64,000 nucleotides of DNA from Rhizobium sp. Leaf306 (GCF_001423425.1 NZ_LMNX01000005.1:62001-126000), one strand, 5' to 3'. Shown: positions 37,340 to 48,333, counted from the stretch's first letter. Notes: a model not told the origin generated them from the sequence alone. Numbers and translations are program-made.

Positions 37340-37747
37340 ATGGTTGAAAAAGAGCTGCATGCAGGTTCGCGACAGCGCATCGACAAGTGGCTCTTTTTCG
37401 CGCGCATGGCAAAGTCACGCTCCATCGCGCAGTCGCTGATCCAGTCCAACTGCATCCGGATCAACGGCGCGCTGGTGTCTCAGCCAAGCTATCAGGTCAA
37501 GACCGGGGACCGCCTCGACATCAAGCTGGAACGGCGCGATGTGGTTCTGGTCGTCAAGTCCGGTGGTGATCGGCGGGGTCCATTCGAAGAGGCGCGGCTT
37601 CTCTACGAAGATCTGACGCCGCCTCCGGAGGAACGCCAGAAGTTGACGGCGTTCGAGCAGGCGCAACGCCTGCCGGGCTCGGGGCGTCCGACGAAGAAGG
37701 AAAGGCGGGAGACCGAACGCCTGTTTCCCGAAGCGGGCGAAAACTAG
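37340..37747 (+). CDS. S4-domain RNA-binding protein (HslR-like)
   Basis: 135-residue protein. The S4 fold at about residues 10-70 shows QRIDKWLFFARMAKSRS and IRINGALVSQPSYQVKTGDRLDI, the pattern of E. coli Hsp15/HslR, which binds stalled 50S subunits carrying nascent chains. The C-terminus is a basic, Glu/Arg-rich tail. It starts 4 nt after the helicase stop, so the two are translationally linked, suggesting a shared role in RNA or ribosome maintenance. Confidence 0.88.
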   Translation: MVEKELHAGSRQRIDKWLFFARMAKSRSIAQSLIQSNCIRINGALVSQPSYQVKTGDRLDIKLERRDVVLVVKSGGDRRGPFEEARLLYEDLTPPPEERQKLTAFEQAQRLPGSGRPTKKERRETERLFPEAGEN

Positions 37748-37929
37748 GTTTAGAAAATCCGCCCTCAAGACCCGGTTTTTACGCACGGTTTATTCTTGCG
37801 CAGTTGCAGCAAAGGCATTAGGTGACACTCGAAAAGCATGACTTCCTTGAGTGCTGAAGTCTGCCGGCTTTTCGCCTGCCGCACCTTTCGTCGGCAGCGT
37901 GCCGCAATCTGCGATATTCGGAGTTTCGC

Positions 37930-38268
37930 ATGACATTCGTCGTGACAGACAATTGCATCCGCTGCAAATACACAGACTGTGTCGAAGTGTGCCCGGTCGA
38001 TTGCTTCTACGAAGGTGAGAACTTTCTGGTCATTCACCCGGACGAATGCATCGATTGCGGCGTCTGCGAGCCTGAATGTCCGGCTGAGGCCATCAAGCCT
38101 GACACGGAACCAGGTCTCGACAAGTGGCTGAAGGTGAACTCCGATTTCGCGCAGATCTGGCCGAACATTACCGTGAAGAGGGATCCTCTTCCGGAGGCCA
38201 AGGAAATGGACGGCGAAGAAGGCAAGTATGAAAAGTACTTCTCGGCAGAGCCAGGTTCCGGCGATTAA
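37930..38268 (+). CDS. fdxA: 7Fe ferredoxin (FdxA type)
   Basis: 112-residue ferredoxin binding one [3Fe-4S] and one [4Fe-4S] cluster. The Cys motifs are [14 protein letters not shown] and [12 protein letters not shown], with the longer alphaproteobacterial C-terminal extension. Cytoplasmic electron carrier, essential in several relatives; partner not evident. GGAG precedes ATG 37930. A hairpin (GGTGACGG/CCGTCACC, 38277-38297) lies just after the stop, without a T tract. Confidence 0.95.
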   Translation: MTFVVTDNCIRCKYTDCVEVCPVDCFYEGENFLVIHPDECIDCGVCEPECPAEAIKPDTEPGLDKWLKVNSDFAQIWPNITVKRDPLPEAKEMDGEEGKYEKYFSAEPGSGD

Positions 38269-38653
38269 ACCTGAATGGTGACGGTGCGCCCGTCACCCGC
38301 TCGAATCAGCTGTCTTTTGGTTGGGCACTGTCCGACTGTCACGCGGCTTGCAAGAATAAAAGCAAATTATTGATTTCCGCACTTTTTTGTGGTAGAGCTT
38401 ACTCACTGTTCCACAAGGTGGCACTCGCGTGCCCGAAAAACATCACGAAAGAAACAGATCGCTCCCCGCGTTCCCAGTGACATTGCAACACTTTGATGTT
38501 GTCGTCGCCGTTTCGCGAGTTGGTCTGTTTTTGCGCGCGTTGTCGGATCAGTATGGAGTGACCCGACGGTTTCCCCCGTCTCATCCGGGCCTGACAGACC
38601 CGGTTTCCCCAGACCCGATAAAACGGGTGAGTCAAAGGGAGTTTGTGAATCGA
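38269..38653 (+). other. Long hairpin-rich leader of carD
   Basis: 385 bases between fdxA and carD with no separate gene. After the fdxA 3' hairpin there is an AT-rich stretch near 38350-38375 (TTGCAAG, then TATTGAT) that could hold the promoter. Five small inverted repeats then follow: 38411-38421 with 38420-38433, 38486-38501, 38565-38580, 38585-38603 and 38613-38628. The carD frame remains open back to GTG 38429, but the 75 extra codons look non-native. Confidence 0.45.
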
Positions 38654-39229
38654 ATGACGACCCAACTGAAAAAGAATTCTCCCGCACGCCAGGGCTTTAG
38701 AACTGGTGAATCGATTGTTTATCCTGCGCATGGCGTCGGCACGATCACCTCTATCGAAGAACAGGAAGTCGCGGGCATGAAGCTCGAGCTTTTCGTGATC
38801 GATTTTGAAAAGGACAAAATGCGCCTGAAGGTTCCGGTCGCCAAGGCCTTGAGCATCGGCATGCGCAAGCTCTCCGAGACGGATTTCGTCGAACGTGCAT
38901 TGAAGGTGGTCCAGGGCAAGGCCCGCGTGAAGCGCACGATGTGGTCGCGTCGCGCACAGGAATATGATGCCAAGATCAATTCCGGTGATCTGATCTCCAT
39001 TGCAGAAGTGGTGCGCGATCTCTTCCGCGCCGAAAACCAGCCCGAGCAGTCTTATTCCGAGCGTCAGCTGTATGAAGCGGCGCTGGATCGCATGGCGCGC
39101 GAAATTGCCGCCGTCAACAAGATGTCCGATACGGAAGCCGTTCGCCTGATCGAGGTCAACCTTGCCAAGGGTCCCAAGCGCGGCAAGACAGTCGAGGAAG
39201 ATGAAGCTCAGGAAGAAGAAGCAGCCTGA
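38654..39229 (+). CDS. carD: CarD-family RNA polymerase-binding regulator
   Basis: 191-residue CarD/CdnL protein. The N-terminal RNA-polymerase-interacting Tudor-like domain (about residues 17-75) starts GESIVYPAHGVGTITSIEEQ, followed by the helical DNA-contacting domain with RVKRTMWSRRAQEYDAKINSG. The C-terminus is acidic (EEDEAQEEEAA). In other bacteria this protein stabilises open complexes, especially at rRNA promoters. Start ATG 38654 is 12 nt after AGGGAG; GTG 38645 is too close (3 nt). Downstream lies a strong terminator, then rpoH2. Confidence 0.92.
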   Translation: MTTQLKKNSPARQGFRTGESIVYPAHGVGTITSIEEQEVAGMKLELFVIDFEKDKMRLKVPVAKALSIGMRKLSETDFVERALKVVQGKARVKRTMWSRRAQEYDAKINSGDLISIAEVVRDLFRAENQPEQSYSERQLYEAALDRMAREIAAVNKMSDTEAVRLIEVNLAKGPKRGKTVEEDEAQEEEAA

Positions 39230-39252
39230 TTTGTCTCTGAAAGACAACACCA

Positions 39253-39280
39253 AAAACCCGGCCTAGTGCCGGGTTTTTTG
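39253..39280 (+). terminator. Rho-independent terminator of carD
   Basis: AAAACCCGGC (39253-39262), 5-nt loop, GCCGGGTTTT (39268-39277), then TT. It lies 23 nt after the carD stop. Confidence 0.92.
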
Positions 39281-39282
39281 TT

Positions 39283-39307
39283 GGAACCTTTACAACACAA
39301 GCGCGTT
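39283..39307 (+). promoter_or_regulatory. EcfG/RpoE2-type promoter of rpoH2
   Basis: GGAAC (39283-39287), 16-nt spacer, CGTT (39304-39307), directly behind the carD terminator. Consistent with what is known of S. meliloti, where rpoH2 is a target of the general stress sigma factor RpoE2. The predicted 5' leader would be about 210 nt. Confidence 0.8.
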
Positions 39308-39525
39308 AACCCGCCGGAACGGCGAATTTAATGCTGCATCGTGCTGCGTGTTCTCCGTCCTAACCAATAGCGGGGCGATTGCCTAACCGGTCCAAGACCT
39401 CCGCGAGACACTTGAGGGACATCGGCAGAAATTCGCAAAAATCAAGGCTGGAATATCGGTAATCCCGCAATTCAGCGTTTTTTTTGGTTCTGCCCTTTGT
39501 CGATCACGGCACCACGGAGAACACT

Positions 39526-40389
39526 ATGACAGCCATGTCCGCAGACCGCACAATGATCAAGATAGCGATGTCGGCTCCGTATCTCGCCCGCGAGGAAGAG
39601 CGTGATCTGGCAATCCGTTGGAAAGACCGCCAGGATCAGGGCGCTCGAAACCAGATTGCACTCGCCCACATGCGTCTCGTCATCGCGATGGCATCGAAAT
39701 TCCGTGGGTTCGGTCTACCCATGAGCGATCTCGTTCAGGAAGGTTATGTGGGATTGCTCGAGGCTGCGGCAAGGTTCGAACCGGCCCGCGATGTCCGCTT
39801 TTCCACATACGCCAGCTGGTGGATCCGTGCCTCCATGCAGGACTATATCCTGCGCAACTGGTCGATCGTACGCGGTGGTACGAGTTCAGCCCAGAAAGCG
39901 CTGTTCTTCAATCTGCGCCGCCTGCGCGCAAAACTTGCCCGCGGCGACTCCAACCTCACGGCCCAGGCCATCCATGAGGAAATTGCCGTCGCACTCGGCG
40001 TCAGCGTTTCCGACGTGCAGACCATGGATGCCCGCCTCTCCGGCAATGACTCGTCGCTTCAGGCTCCAACGATTTCCGGTGATGCCGACAGTGGCGAACG
40101 CCTCGACATGCTGGCCAGCGGCGAACCACTGCCGGACGAACAGGTCTCCGGCATGATCGATGGCGAGCGTCGGCTGAAATGGCTGCAGGGTGCCCTCACA
40201 AAGCTCAACGACCGCGAAAAGATGATCATCCGCGCCCGCAGGCTGACGGATGACGGTGCGACGCTGGAAGCGCTTGGCGCCAAGCTCGGCATTTCCAAGG
40301 AGCGTGTGCGCCAGATCGAAAGCCGCGCGATCGAGAAGCTGAAGTCGGCACTCGTCACCGCAAATCCGCAGATGGCGCTTGTGTCCTAA
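39526..40389 (+). CDS. rpoH2: RNA polymerase heat-shock sigma factor RpoH2
   Basis: 287-residue sigma-32-type factor. Region 2 contains ALAHMRLVIAMASKF, SDLVQEGYVGLLEAAARF and FSTYASWWIRASMQDYILRN. The RpoH box is represented by QKALFFNLRRLR, and region 4.2 by LGISKERVRQIESRAIEKL. Context (carD upstream, pha genes nearby) fits the rhizobial rpoH2 locus rather than rpoH1. ATG 39526 follows GGAGA; the TTG at 39484 is rejected. It is driven by an EcfG-type promoter, so heat-shock genes are placed under the general stress response. Confidence 0.92.
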   Translation: MTAMSADRTMIKIAMSAPYLAREEERDLAIRWKDRQDQGARNQIALAHMRLVIAMASKFRGFGLPMSDLVQEGYVGLLEAAARFEPARDVRFSTYASWWIRASMQDYILRNWSIVRGGTSSAQKALFFNLRRLRAKLARGDSNLTAQAIHEEIAVALGVSVSDVQTMDARLSGNDSSLQAPTISGDADSGERLDMLASGEPLPDEQVSGMIDGERRLKWLQGALTKLNDREKMIIRARRLTDDGATLEALGAKLGISKERVRQIESRAIEKLKSALVTANPQMALVS

Positions 40390-40437
40390 ACACACTGTGC
40401 CCGCGCCGCTCTGGCGGTCGCGACATCTCGACACGAT

Positions 40438-40487
40438 GCTTCAAAGCGCGCAGGCCCTTGAAACGGCCTTCGCGCTTTGAAGCTTTT
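40438..40487. terminator. Very long bidirectional terminator
   Basis: GCTTCAAAGCGCG (40438-40450) and CGCGCTTTGAAGC (40471-40483) form a perfect 13-bp stem, with an inner AGGCC/GGCCT stem, then TTTTATA. It lies between rpoH2 and the converging M48 protease gene. Confidence 0.92.
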
Positions 40488-40496
40488 ATACAAGCC

Positions 40497-42026
40497 TCAT
40501 TCGGAAATGATTTTGACTTTTTGGCCCGGCGACAATGTCGCGCCGACCGGAATGGCGTTGATCAGCTTGAACAGGTCCAGCTTGCGGTCTGTGCCCATCA
40601 TCCGGCTTGACAGCGATGCCATCGTATCCTGCGGCCCAACGCTTACGACGCGGACGCGGAGCGGCTTCAGCGACGCGATTTCAGGCTGTGTCATGCGGCG
40701 GAAGCTGTTGCGCAGGATCTGTGCGGTCGTGTCGAGTGCGGGACTGCCCTTCGGAACTGCCGTCAGGAACCGGAAGATCTGGTCGTTGACCTTGATCACG
40801 GTCACATCGAAATCCCAGCGTTCGGCGGAGGCGCGTGCGGTCGCGGCCGGCAGGCCGTTGACGGTTGTCTCGCGCACGGTTTCCGGCTGAAGCCCTGCCA
40901 CCCAGCCGCTGGTCAGATAGTTGGGCAAGCTGCTGGTGTCGCCAGCGGCGACGCCGTCGAAACGGATCGCGGTTTCGCCCGGTCCCGTCGCCAGCACGGC
41001 TTCGACCTTGTTGTCGATGCGGAAGTCCGGCGGAACGTCGAAGCGTATTCCAAGGCCCCCGTGCAGGAAGGTCTGGCCGCGGACATAACCCTCCTGGGGG
41101 CTGTCGCCATAGAGAAGCCCGTCGATGCCGGCGAGGAAATAGTCGCGACCCTTGTCGCCGACGCCTTCCTGGCCGAAGTTGCGGGCATGCCTGCGGGCCA
41201 GATCGACGCGCTGGGCGGAATTCGGGTGGCTGGACAGGAAGTCCAGGCTCTGGTCGCTGTCGGGATCGACAGCCGAGTAGCGCGCATAGGCCGCCATCGA
41301 ATCGAGGAAGCGCGCAGCGGCGTAAGGGTCGTAGCCAGCTTCGCCCAGCATCCGCACACCGATCACGTCCGCCTGCAGTTCCTGTTGGCGGGAGAAAGCA
41401 GCGAGCCTCAGCTTGCCGCGGGCAAGCGCCTGCTTGCCGGCGATGTCGCTCGATAGAACTTCGGCAACCACCCGGCTGGCGATGACTTCGGCTTCTTCGC
41501 GCCGCTGGCGTTCGATGCCGTGGTTGGCGGTGACGTGGCCCATCTCGTGCGACAGCACGGCCGCCACTTCGGACGCGTCGTTGGCGAGCGCCAGAAGTCC
41601 GCGCGTGACGTAGAGATAGCCACCGGGCAGGGCGAAGGCGTTGATCGCCGGGGAATTGAGGATGGTGATGCGGAAAGACTGCGTCGGGTTTTCCGAAACA
41701 GCGGTCAGCGCGCCGGCAATCCGGGCGACCAGCCGTTCGGTCTTGGCGTCACGATATTCGCCGCCGTAGCTTGCCACGATGCGGGGATGCTCGCGCGCAC
41801 CCATCTGCGCCCGCGGATCGTTCTTTTGAACTTCGTCGACGATCTGCGGCGAGTCCGATGGCGAGACGTTCGGCGTATAGGCCTGGTCGAACACGGACTG
41901 ACAGCCTGCGAGTGCTGCACCTGCGAGCAACACGACGGCAAAGCGTCTCCAACGGCGCGGTGCGCTGGTCTGCCCGGTCCTGCCGGGTGTCGCGTCCTCG
42001 CGTGTGTTGATCCGTGTCTTCTGCAC
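40497..42026 (-). CDS. M48 metalloprotease lipoprotein (BepA/LoiP-like)
   Basis: 509-residue lipoprotein with lipobox LAGC (Cys42) after a basic N-terminus, so it is envelope-attached. The zinc motif HEMGH is at residues 160-164, with the third ligand in QQELQADVIG near 216. The C-terminal 100 residues end in a LysM-like segment (SVGPQDTMASLSSRM to LSPGQKVKIISE) that could bind peptidoglycan. E. coli BepA degrades or chaperones misfolded outer-membrane proteins, so quality control is a reasonable inference. It converges on rpoH2. Confidence 0.88.
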   Translation of the reverse strand: MQKTRINTREDATPGRTGQTSAPRRWRRFAVVLLAGAALAGCQSVFDQAYTPNVSPSDSPQIVDEVQKNDPRAQMGAREHPRIVASYGGEYRDAKTERLVARIAGALTAVSENPTQSFRITILNSPAINAFALPGGYLYVTRGLLALANDASEVAAVLSHEMGHVTANHGIERQRREEAEVIASRVVAEVLSSDIAGKQALARGKLRLAAFSRQQELQADVIGVRMLGEAGYDPYAAARFLDSMAAYARYSAVDPDSDQSLDFLSSHPNSAQRVDLARRHARNFGQEGVGDKGRDYFLAGIDGLLYGDSPQEGYVRGQTFLHGGLGIRFDVPPDFRIDNKVEAVLATGPGETAIRFDGVAAGDTSSLPNYLTSGWVAGLQPETVRETTVNGLPAATARASAERWDFDVTVIKVNDQIFRFLTAVPKGSPALDTTAQILRNSFRRMTQPEIASLKPLRVRVVSVGPQDTMASLSSRMMGTDRKLDLFKLINAIPVGATLSPGQKVKIISE

Positions 42027-42224
42027 CGTCAGTCCTGTTCACCTTCGCTTCGTACCGATTTTCGCATCGCATGCACAGATAAAAGAGATAGGTTCAGCCG
42101 GCGCGTTTGCAATTGACTTCTGATAAACCAAGGCGATGACATCGCCGCAAGACCAAATTGTGGCACTGCGATAACGTTGGTTTTCGCCTGTCTCTATTCG
42201 TGACGACGCTCCGTCGACTGGCCT

Positions 42225-42899
42225 CTAGCGGGCGTAAGGAATAGCCGTGTTTGCGGCGGAGTTGACGATGGTGCCATCGTCGACAGCGACCACCACGTCA
42301 GCAAGCTTTTGAACCTCGGCGCGGTCGTGGCTGACGATCACCACCGTATTGCCGGTTTCGCGGTGCAGGTCCAGAAGCAGCGACGCCATCGAAGACCTGA
42401 GTTCAGGATCAAGCGCCGCAAACGGCTCGTCCATCAAAAGGACGGGTCTTTTTCGCACCAGCACCCGCGCAAATGCCGCGCGCTGCCTCTCGCCGCCGGA
42501 CAGCGTTCCCGGTTTGCGCGTCTCGAATCCTGCAAGCCCGACACGCTCGAGTGACTGCGAAATTCTCACCCTGTCCTCACGGGAAAGCTTGAGGGACGGA
42601 TCGACGCCGAGGCCGATATTGGTGACGAGGTCGAGATGGGCGAACAGATTGTTGTCCTGGAACACCAGCGAAATCGGCCGCTTTGAGGGGTGCGCGTGGG
42701 TCACGTCCTCGCCCGCGATCAGGATGCGGCCGGACTCCGGTATCTCGAAGCCCGTGATCAGGTTCAAGAGGGTCGATTTCCCCGAACCAGACGGCCCGGT
42801 CACGGCGGTAATCGCGCCGTCGGTCATGGCAATATCGAAGCTGAACCGTTTGGTGCCGAGTTGCAGCGCGATCTTTTCCAGGCGGATGCTGTCAGCCAT
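42225..42899 (-). CDS. thiQ: Thiamine ABC transporter, ATP-binding protein
   Basis: 224-residue ATPase of the thiamine/TPP importer. Walker [12 protein letters not shown] is near residue 35, the signature is [14 protein letters not shown], and Walker B is [12 protein letters not shown]. Unusually short, as ThiQ proteins are. ATG 42899 overlaps the thiP 3' end by 8 nt, indicating translational coupling. Last gene of thiBPQ behind the TPP riboswitch. Confidence 0.93.
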   Translation of the reverse strand: MADSIRLEKIALQLGTKRFSFDIAMTDGAITAVTGPSGSGKSTLLNLITGFEIPESGRILIAGEDVTHAHPSKRPISLVFQDNNLFAHLDLVTNIGLGVDPSLKLSREDRVRISQSLERVGLAGFETRKPGTLSGGERQRAAFARVLVRKRPVLLMDEPFAALDPELRSSMASLLLDLHRETGNTVVIVSHDRAEVQKLADVVVAVDDGTIVNSAANTAIPYAR

Positions 42900-44514
42900 C
42901 GTATCCCTTTCGGCGGCTCAGACTTCCGAGGATCGTCAGCGCCAGACATATCATGCCTAAAAGCAGGGCAAGCCCGTCGGCGTCGTTGGTTCGGTAGCTG
43001 GATAGTCTGCTGTAGACGAGCCAGGGCAGGGTCGTCAGTTCCGAGGATCCGAACAGGGCCACAGCACCGAGATCGCCGAGCGAGAGCGCCATGGCAAACG
43101 ACAGTGCCGTAAGGATTGGGCCGATCAGGAAGGGCAGGTCGATCCGCCGCAGCCTCGAGAAGCCTGTTACGCCGAGGCTCGCGGCCAGGCGTGCCGTCTG
43201 CCGCCGATGATCCTCGATCGCCGGTTCCAGCACCCGCATCACGAAGGGCAGGGCCATCAGCATGTTGATGGCCGCGACCAGTGCGGGGGCAAAACGCGAG
43301 ACATCTCCGAACGGGCGAAGCAGCAGGAACAAGCCTGTCCCGATCACGACCGGCGGCACCAGCAGCACCAGCGACGACGTCGCACCCAGCATCGCCGCCA
43401 GCCCGCGCGCCGGGATGCCGGGATGACGGAGATCCCTTATGGCAATGCGCGCATGGATGATCGCCAATGCGACGCTGACGGCCAGCAGCCCGGACAAGAG
43501 CGCGATCGACAGGCTTGTATAGGCGGCGTTGAGGAATGCGGGGCTGGACGCCAGCCGCCAGAGATCGGCCTTGATGCCGGCTAGGAAGATCGAGGCGAGC
43601 GGCAGGATGAGGAACAGGGTCGCAGCGAGGATGGTTGAGCCGTCCCACAGCCTTGCGCCCCATGTCCGTCCATCGAAGCGGCGGGTGGCGCGGCCGGCAG
43701 TTACATGTGTGCCGTCGGGGGCGGGGAGAAACGCGAGAGCGGCGAGGATCAGGCCCGTCACGGCGATCTGTAGCACCGCCAGTCCGATGGCACGCGGCGG
43801 ATCGAAATCGAAGCGCAGCGACTGGTAGATCGCCACTTCCAGCGTCGTCGCCGCCGGCCCGCCGCCCAGAATCAGGACCAGCGTGAAACTGGTGGCGCAG
43901 AGCATGAAGATCAGCCCGGCAATGCCCGGCACGACCCGGATGAGAGCGGGCCCCTCGATGAAACGGAAGATCGACAACGGCTTCATGCCGAGGCTGGTGG
44001 AGAGCAGCCAGTATTCCGCAGGCTGCCGCTCGAGCGCCACGAGAAACAGGCGGGCGGCCAGCGGCAGGTTGAAGAAGACATGGGCGAGGAGAATACCGGT
44101 CAGGCCGTAAATGCTGATCGGCTGCTCAAGCCCCAATGTCGAGAGGAAACTATTGACCGCGCCCTGGCGCCCCCAGATGCCGATCAGACCCAGCGCACCG
44201 ATCAGAACCGGCAGACCCATCGGCAACGCCATCAGCCGCACGATCCAGATACGGCCGATGAAATGCGGCCGTCTTGCCAGTGACAGCGCTACGGGAAGCG
44301 CCAGACACACAGAGAACAGGGTCGAGAGCACCGCCTGCCACAGCGTGAACTGCAGGATGCGGCCGGTATAGGCCGTGAACAATTGCCCCTGCGTTTCAGG
44401 GGCATCCCAGAGCAGCAGGGCCGAGACCGCGATGCCGACGAAAAGCGCGATCGCGACGAGGCTCAGCACCCCTCCGGAAATCCCCCGTCTTCGCTCGGCA
44501 GCGGTCAGCAGCAT
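42892..44514 (-). CDS. thiP: Thiamine ABC transporter, permease
   Basis: 540-residue inner-membrane permease made of two fused BPD_transp_1 domains (about residues 50-250 and 330-520), each with about six helices and an EAA-type loop (for example [19 protein letters not shown] and [19 protein letters not shown]). This double-length architecture is characteristic of ThiP and ferric permeases. It starts 15 nt after thiB and overlaps thiQ. Confidence 0.93.
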   Translation of the reverse strand: MLLTAAERRRGISGGVLSLVAIALFVGIAVSALLLWDAPETQGQLFTAYTGRILQFTLWQAVLSTLFSVCLALPVALSLARRPHFIGRIWIVRLMALPMGLPVLIGALGLIGIWGRQGAVNSFLSTLGLEQPISIYGLTGILLAHVFFNLPLAARLFLVALERQPAEYWLLSTSLGMKPLSIFRFIEGPALIRVVPGIAGLIFMLCATSFTLVLILGGGPAATTLEVAIYQSLRFDFDPPRAIGLAVLQIAVTGLILAALAFLPAPDGTHVTAGRATRRFDGRTWGARLWDGSTILAATLFLILPLASIFLAGIKADLWRLASSPAFLNAAYTSLSIALLSGLLAVSVALAIIHARIAIRDLRHPGIPARGLAAMLGATSSLVLLVPPVVIGTGLFLLLRPFGDVSRFAPALVAAINMLMALPFVMRVLEPAIEDHRRQTARLAASLGVTGFSRLRRIDLPFLIGPILTALSFAMALSLGDLGAVALFGSSELTTLPWLVYSRLSSYRTNDADGLALLLGMICLALTILGSLSRRKGYDG

Positions 44515-44529
44515 GCCCGGTTCAGCCGA

Positions 44530-45552
44530 TCAGTTCATGCTCATGGCGTTCAGCCATTCGTCGATCCATGCCTGGCGGTTCTTCGCGACTTCGTCGGATC
44601 CCATCAGGAATGTCTTTTCCGGCATGACCAGCTTGCCGAAAGCGTCGGGCAGCGGCTGCGACGTCTTCGTCACCGGCATCATCCAGTTGGTAGTGGGGAT
44701 CACGTCCTGAAAACCCTGCGACACCATGAATTTGAGGAAGTCACGGGCGAGATCCTTGTCACGGGCGCCCTTCAGCATGCCGGCCACTTCGATCTGCACG
44801 TAATGGCCCTCGGAAAACGCGGCCGCCTGGTAACGGTTCTCGTTCTCCTCCACCATGTGATAGGCAGGCGAGGTCGTATAGGACAGCACCATCGGCACTT
44901 CGCCCTTGGTAAACAGGCCGTAGGCTTCCGACCAACCGGGCGTGACGGTCAGGATGCGGCCCTTCAGCTTTGCCCAGGCTTCCGGCGCCTTGTCGCCATA
45001 GACTGATTTCATCCACAAAAGCAGGCCGAGGCCGGGTGTCGAGGTGCGCGGATCTTCGATCGCGATCTTCTGCGAAGGATCGCCTTCCACCAGTTCCTTC
45101 AGGCTCCTCGGCGGGTTCTTGATGGTCTTCGTGTCGTAGACGATGGCGAAATGGCCGTAGTCATAGGGCAGGAACGTATCGTCCGCGTAATTGCCGGGAA
45201 CGCTGATGCCGCCGTCGCCGGACGATGCCTGCAGTCCATGCGGTTCGAACAGGCCGGTGGCCTTCGCCTCCGAAATCAGGTTGGTGTCGAGCCCGAGCGC
45301 GATATCGGCCTTGGTCGTCTCACCCTCCAGCTTCAGCCGGGTCAGAAGGGCGACGCCATCGGCGACAGCCACGAATTCGACCTTGCAGGCGCAGGTCTTT
45401 TCGAAAGCCGCCTTCACCTTGGGGCCGGGGCCCCAGTCGGCGGTGAAGCTTTCATAGGTGTAGATGGTCAGCACCTTGTCCTCGGCCCTTGCGGCCGGCG
45501 TCAGGATGATGGTGGCCGCAGCCACGGTGAGCGATAGCAAGAGTTTGCGCAT
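44530..45552 (-). CDS. thiB: Thiamine-binding periplasmic protein
   Basis: 340-residue solute-binding protein with an N-terminal signal peptide ([23 protein letters not shown]) written here only as its first residues [12 protein letters not shown] and its AxA-like cleavage region near 24. The mature part has the ThiB pattern [16 protein letters not shown] and [14 protein letters not shown] precedes ATG 45552 exactly as expected; an in-frame start 21 nt upstream would overlap that site. First gene after the TPP riboswitch. Confidence 0.93.
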   Translation of the reverse strand: MRKLLLSLTVAAATIILTPAARAEDKVLTIYTYESFTADWGPGPKVKAAFEKTCACKVEFVAVADGVALLTRLKLEGETTKADIALGLDTNLISEAKATGLFEPHGLQASSGDGGISVPGNYADDTFLPYDYGHFAIVYDTKTIKNPPRSLKELVEGDPSQKIAIEDPRTSTPGLGLLLWMKSVYGDKAPEAWAKLKGRILTVTPGWSEAYGLFTKGEVPMVLSYTTSPAYHMVEENENRYQAAAFSEGHYVQIEVAGMLKGARDKDLARDFLKFMVSQGFQDVIPTTNWMMPVTKTSQPLPDAFGKLVMPEKTFLMGSDEVAKNRQAWIDEWLNAMSMN

Positions 45553-45607
45553 CAACGCCTCCTTCAAAATCAATCTACAAGGGGAATAGGCGCTGAGCGT
45601 GAGGCGT

Positions 45608-45700
45608 CTAATCCCTCCGCCGGTGTTAGCCGGATCAGGTTCCGCGGGTTGGCTGAAAGCCTCTCAGCCGCACGTTACCGCGCAGCACCCCGTTAGAGCG
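45608..45700 (-). promoter_or_regulatory. TPP riboswitch (THI element)
   Basis: Minus-strand conserved blocks appear in order: GGGGTGC near 45690, GCTGAGAGG near 45665, ACCC, GAACCTGATC near 45635, GGCTAACACCGGCG and AGGGA near 45615. It lies 55 nt before thiB, so binding of thiamine pyrophosphate should shut off import. I see no clear terminator between it and thiB, favouring translational control. Confidence 0.95.
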
Positions 45701-45706
45701 GGACTA

Positions 45707-45735
45707 GATGTACCGGTGAAGGAATTGTCTGGCAA
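45707..45735 (-). promoter_or_regulatory. Promoter of thiBPQ
   Basis: Minus strand TTGCCA (45730-45735), 17-nt spacer, TACATC (45707-45712). The transcript would start about where the riboswitch begins. Confidence 0.5.
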
Positions 45736-45807
45736 GTGGTGTCGAACCGCTGCCGTCTTGCGTTCATGGCCAAGGACCGAGGGGCATCGTGCGATAGCAG
45801 TCGCGAT

Positions 45808-45847
45808 AGCAAGAAAGCCGCCCGGGGTGCCGGACGGCTTTCTTGCT
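45808..45847. terminator. Strong symmetric terminator
   Basis: AGCAAGAAAGCCG and its complement CGGCTTTCTTGCT form a 13-bp stem, extended by a CCGG pair after one mismatch. It lies 23 nt after the response regulator stop on the minus strand. Confidence 0.85.
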
Positions 45848-45869
45848 AGTAGTTCTTTGGCAACAAGGT

Positions 45870-46343
45870 TCACGCGTTGAGCGCGTAGCCTGACTGGGAG
45901 TCGTTGCGGAATATCTTGAGGTCACGCGGCACGATCGCCATGCCGCCGAGACGGTTGGCGATGGCATAGTCGATCGTCTGCTCTACCACATGCGGCATGA
46001 CGGGCTTGGTCAGAACGCCAAGCGATCCTTCGACGCCGTCTTTCACGTCTTCCGGATTGGCCGTCATGAAGATGACCGTCAGGCCGTATTCAGCAGCGAG
46101 TTCACGCCCGATTTCCGGACCGGTCCGGCCGTCGGAGAGATTGACGTCGACCAGCGCGATATCGGCGTATGCGCCGAGCGACAGGGCGTGCTTGCGGGCG
46201 CTGGCAAAGCCTGCAACCTTGAGACCCATGCTCTCGACAGTCTCGGCAACATCAAGCGCGATCAGGAATTCGTCCTCAACGATCAGAACGCGCTGTTCCA
46301 TTGCATCACTCGCCAGCCGACGACGCATCACATTAGTCAGCAT
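45870..46343 (-). CDS. Single-domain response regulator (receiver only)
   Basis: 157 residues with one CheY-like receiver domain (about residues 18-130) and no output domain. The phosphoacceptor Asp is in ALVDVNLSDG, the acidic pair in VLIVEDEFLIALDVAE, the Thr/Ser switch in IFMTANPEDV, and the Lys in VLTKPVMP. The pattern (NLSDG, TANPED, TKPV) recalls the PhyR receiver and the small receivers that feed general-stress phosphorelays. ATG 46343 follows AGGA at good spacing. A perfect EcfG-type promoter lies 88 nt upstream, so it is likely to be a feedback element of that response. Confidence 0.85.
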   Translation of the reverse strand: MLTNVMRRRLASDAMEQRVLIVEDEFLIALDVAETVESMGLKVAGFASARKHALSLGAYADIALVDVNLSDGRTGPEIGRELAAEYGLTVIFMTANPEDVKDGVEGSLGVLTKPVMPHVVEQTIDYAIANRLGGMAIVPRDLKIFRNDSQSGYALNA

Positions 46344-46430
46344 TGGACATTCCTAACCGTTTTGTTTCCATCTGGTCGGCATGTCGGCATTCATACCGCA
46401 CTACGCATTTCGACCACTTGATGGATGCCG

Positions 46431-46455
46431 AACGTCACCGGGGAATGTTTGTTCC
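46431..46455 (-). promoter_or_regulatory. EcfG/RpoE2-type promoter of the receiver gene
   Basis: Minus strand GGAAC (46451-46455), 16-nt spacer, CGTT (46431-46434). A perfect match to the general stress consensus, with a predicted leader of about 80 nt. Confidence 0.8.
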
Positions 46456-46511
46456 GGCTCGCGATAAATAAAACGGTGGATATTTATTTGTTAAGTATAG
46501 GAATTCTTTAA

Positions 46512-48326
<1,815 letters not shown>

Positions 48327-48333
48327 GCGGCGT

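Noticed and set aside
38429-38653. N-terminal extension of CarD from GTG 38429
   Set aside because: The 75 added residues contain no CarD-like sequence and coincide with inverted repeats; CarD proteins begin close to ATG 38654.
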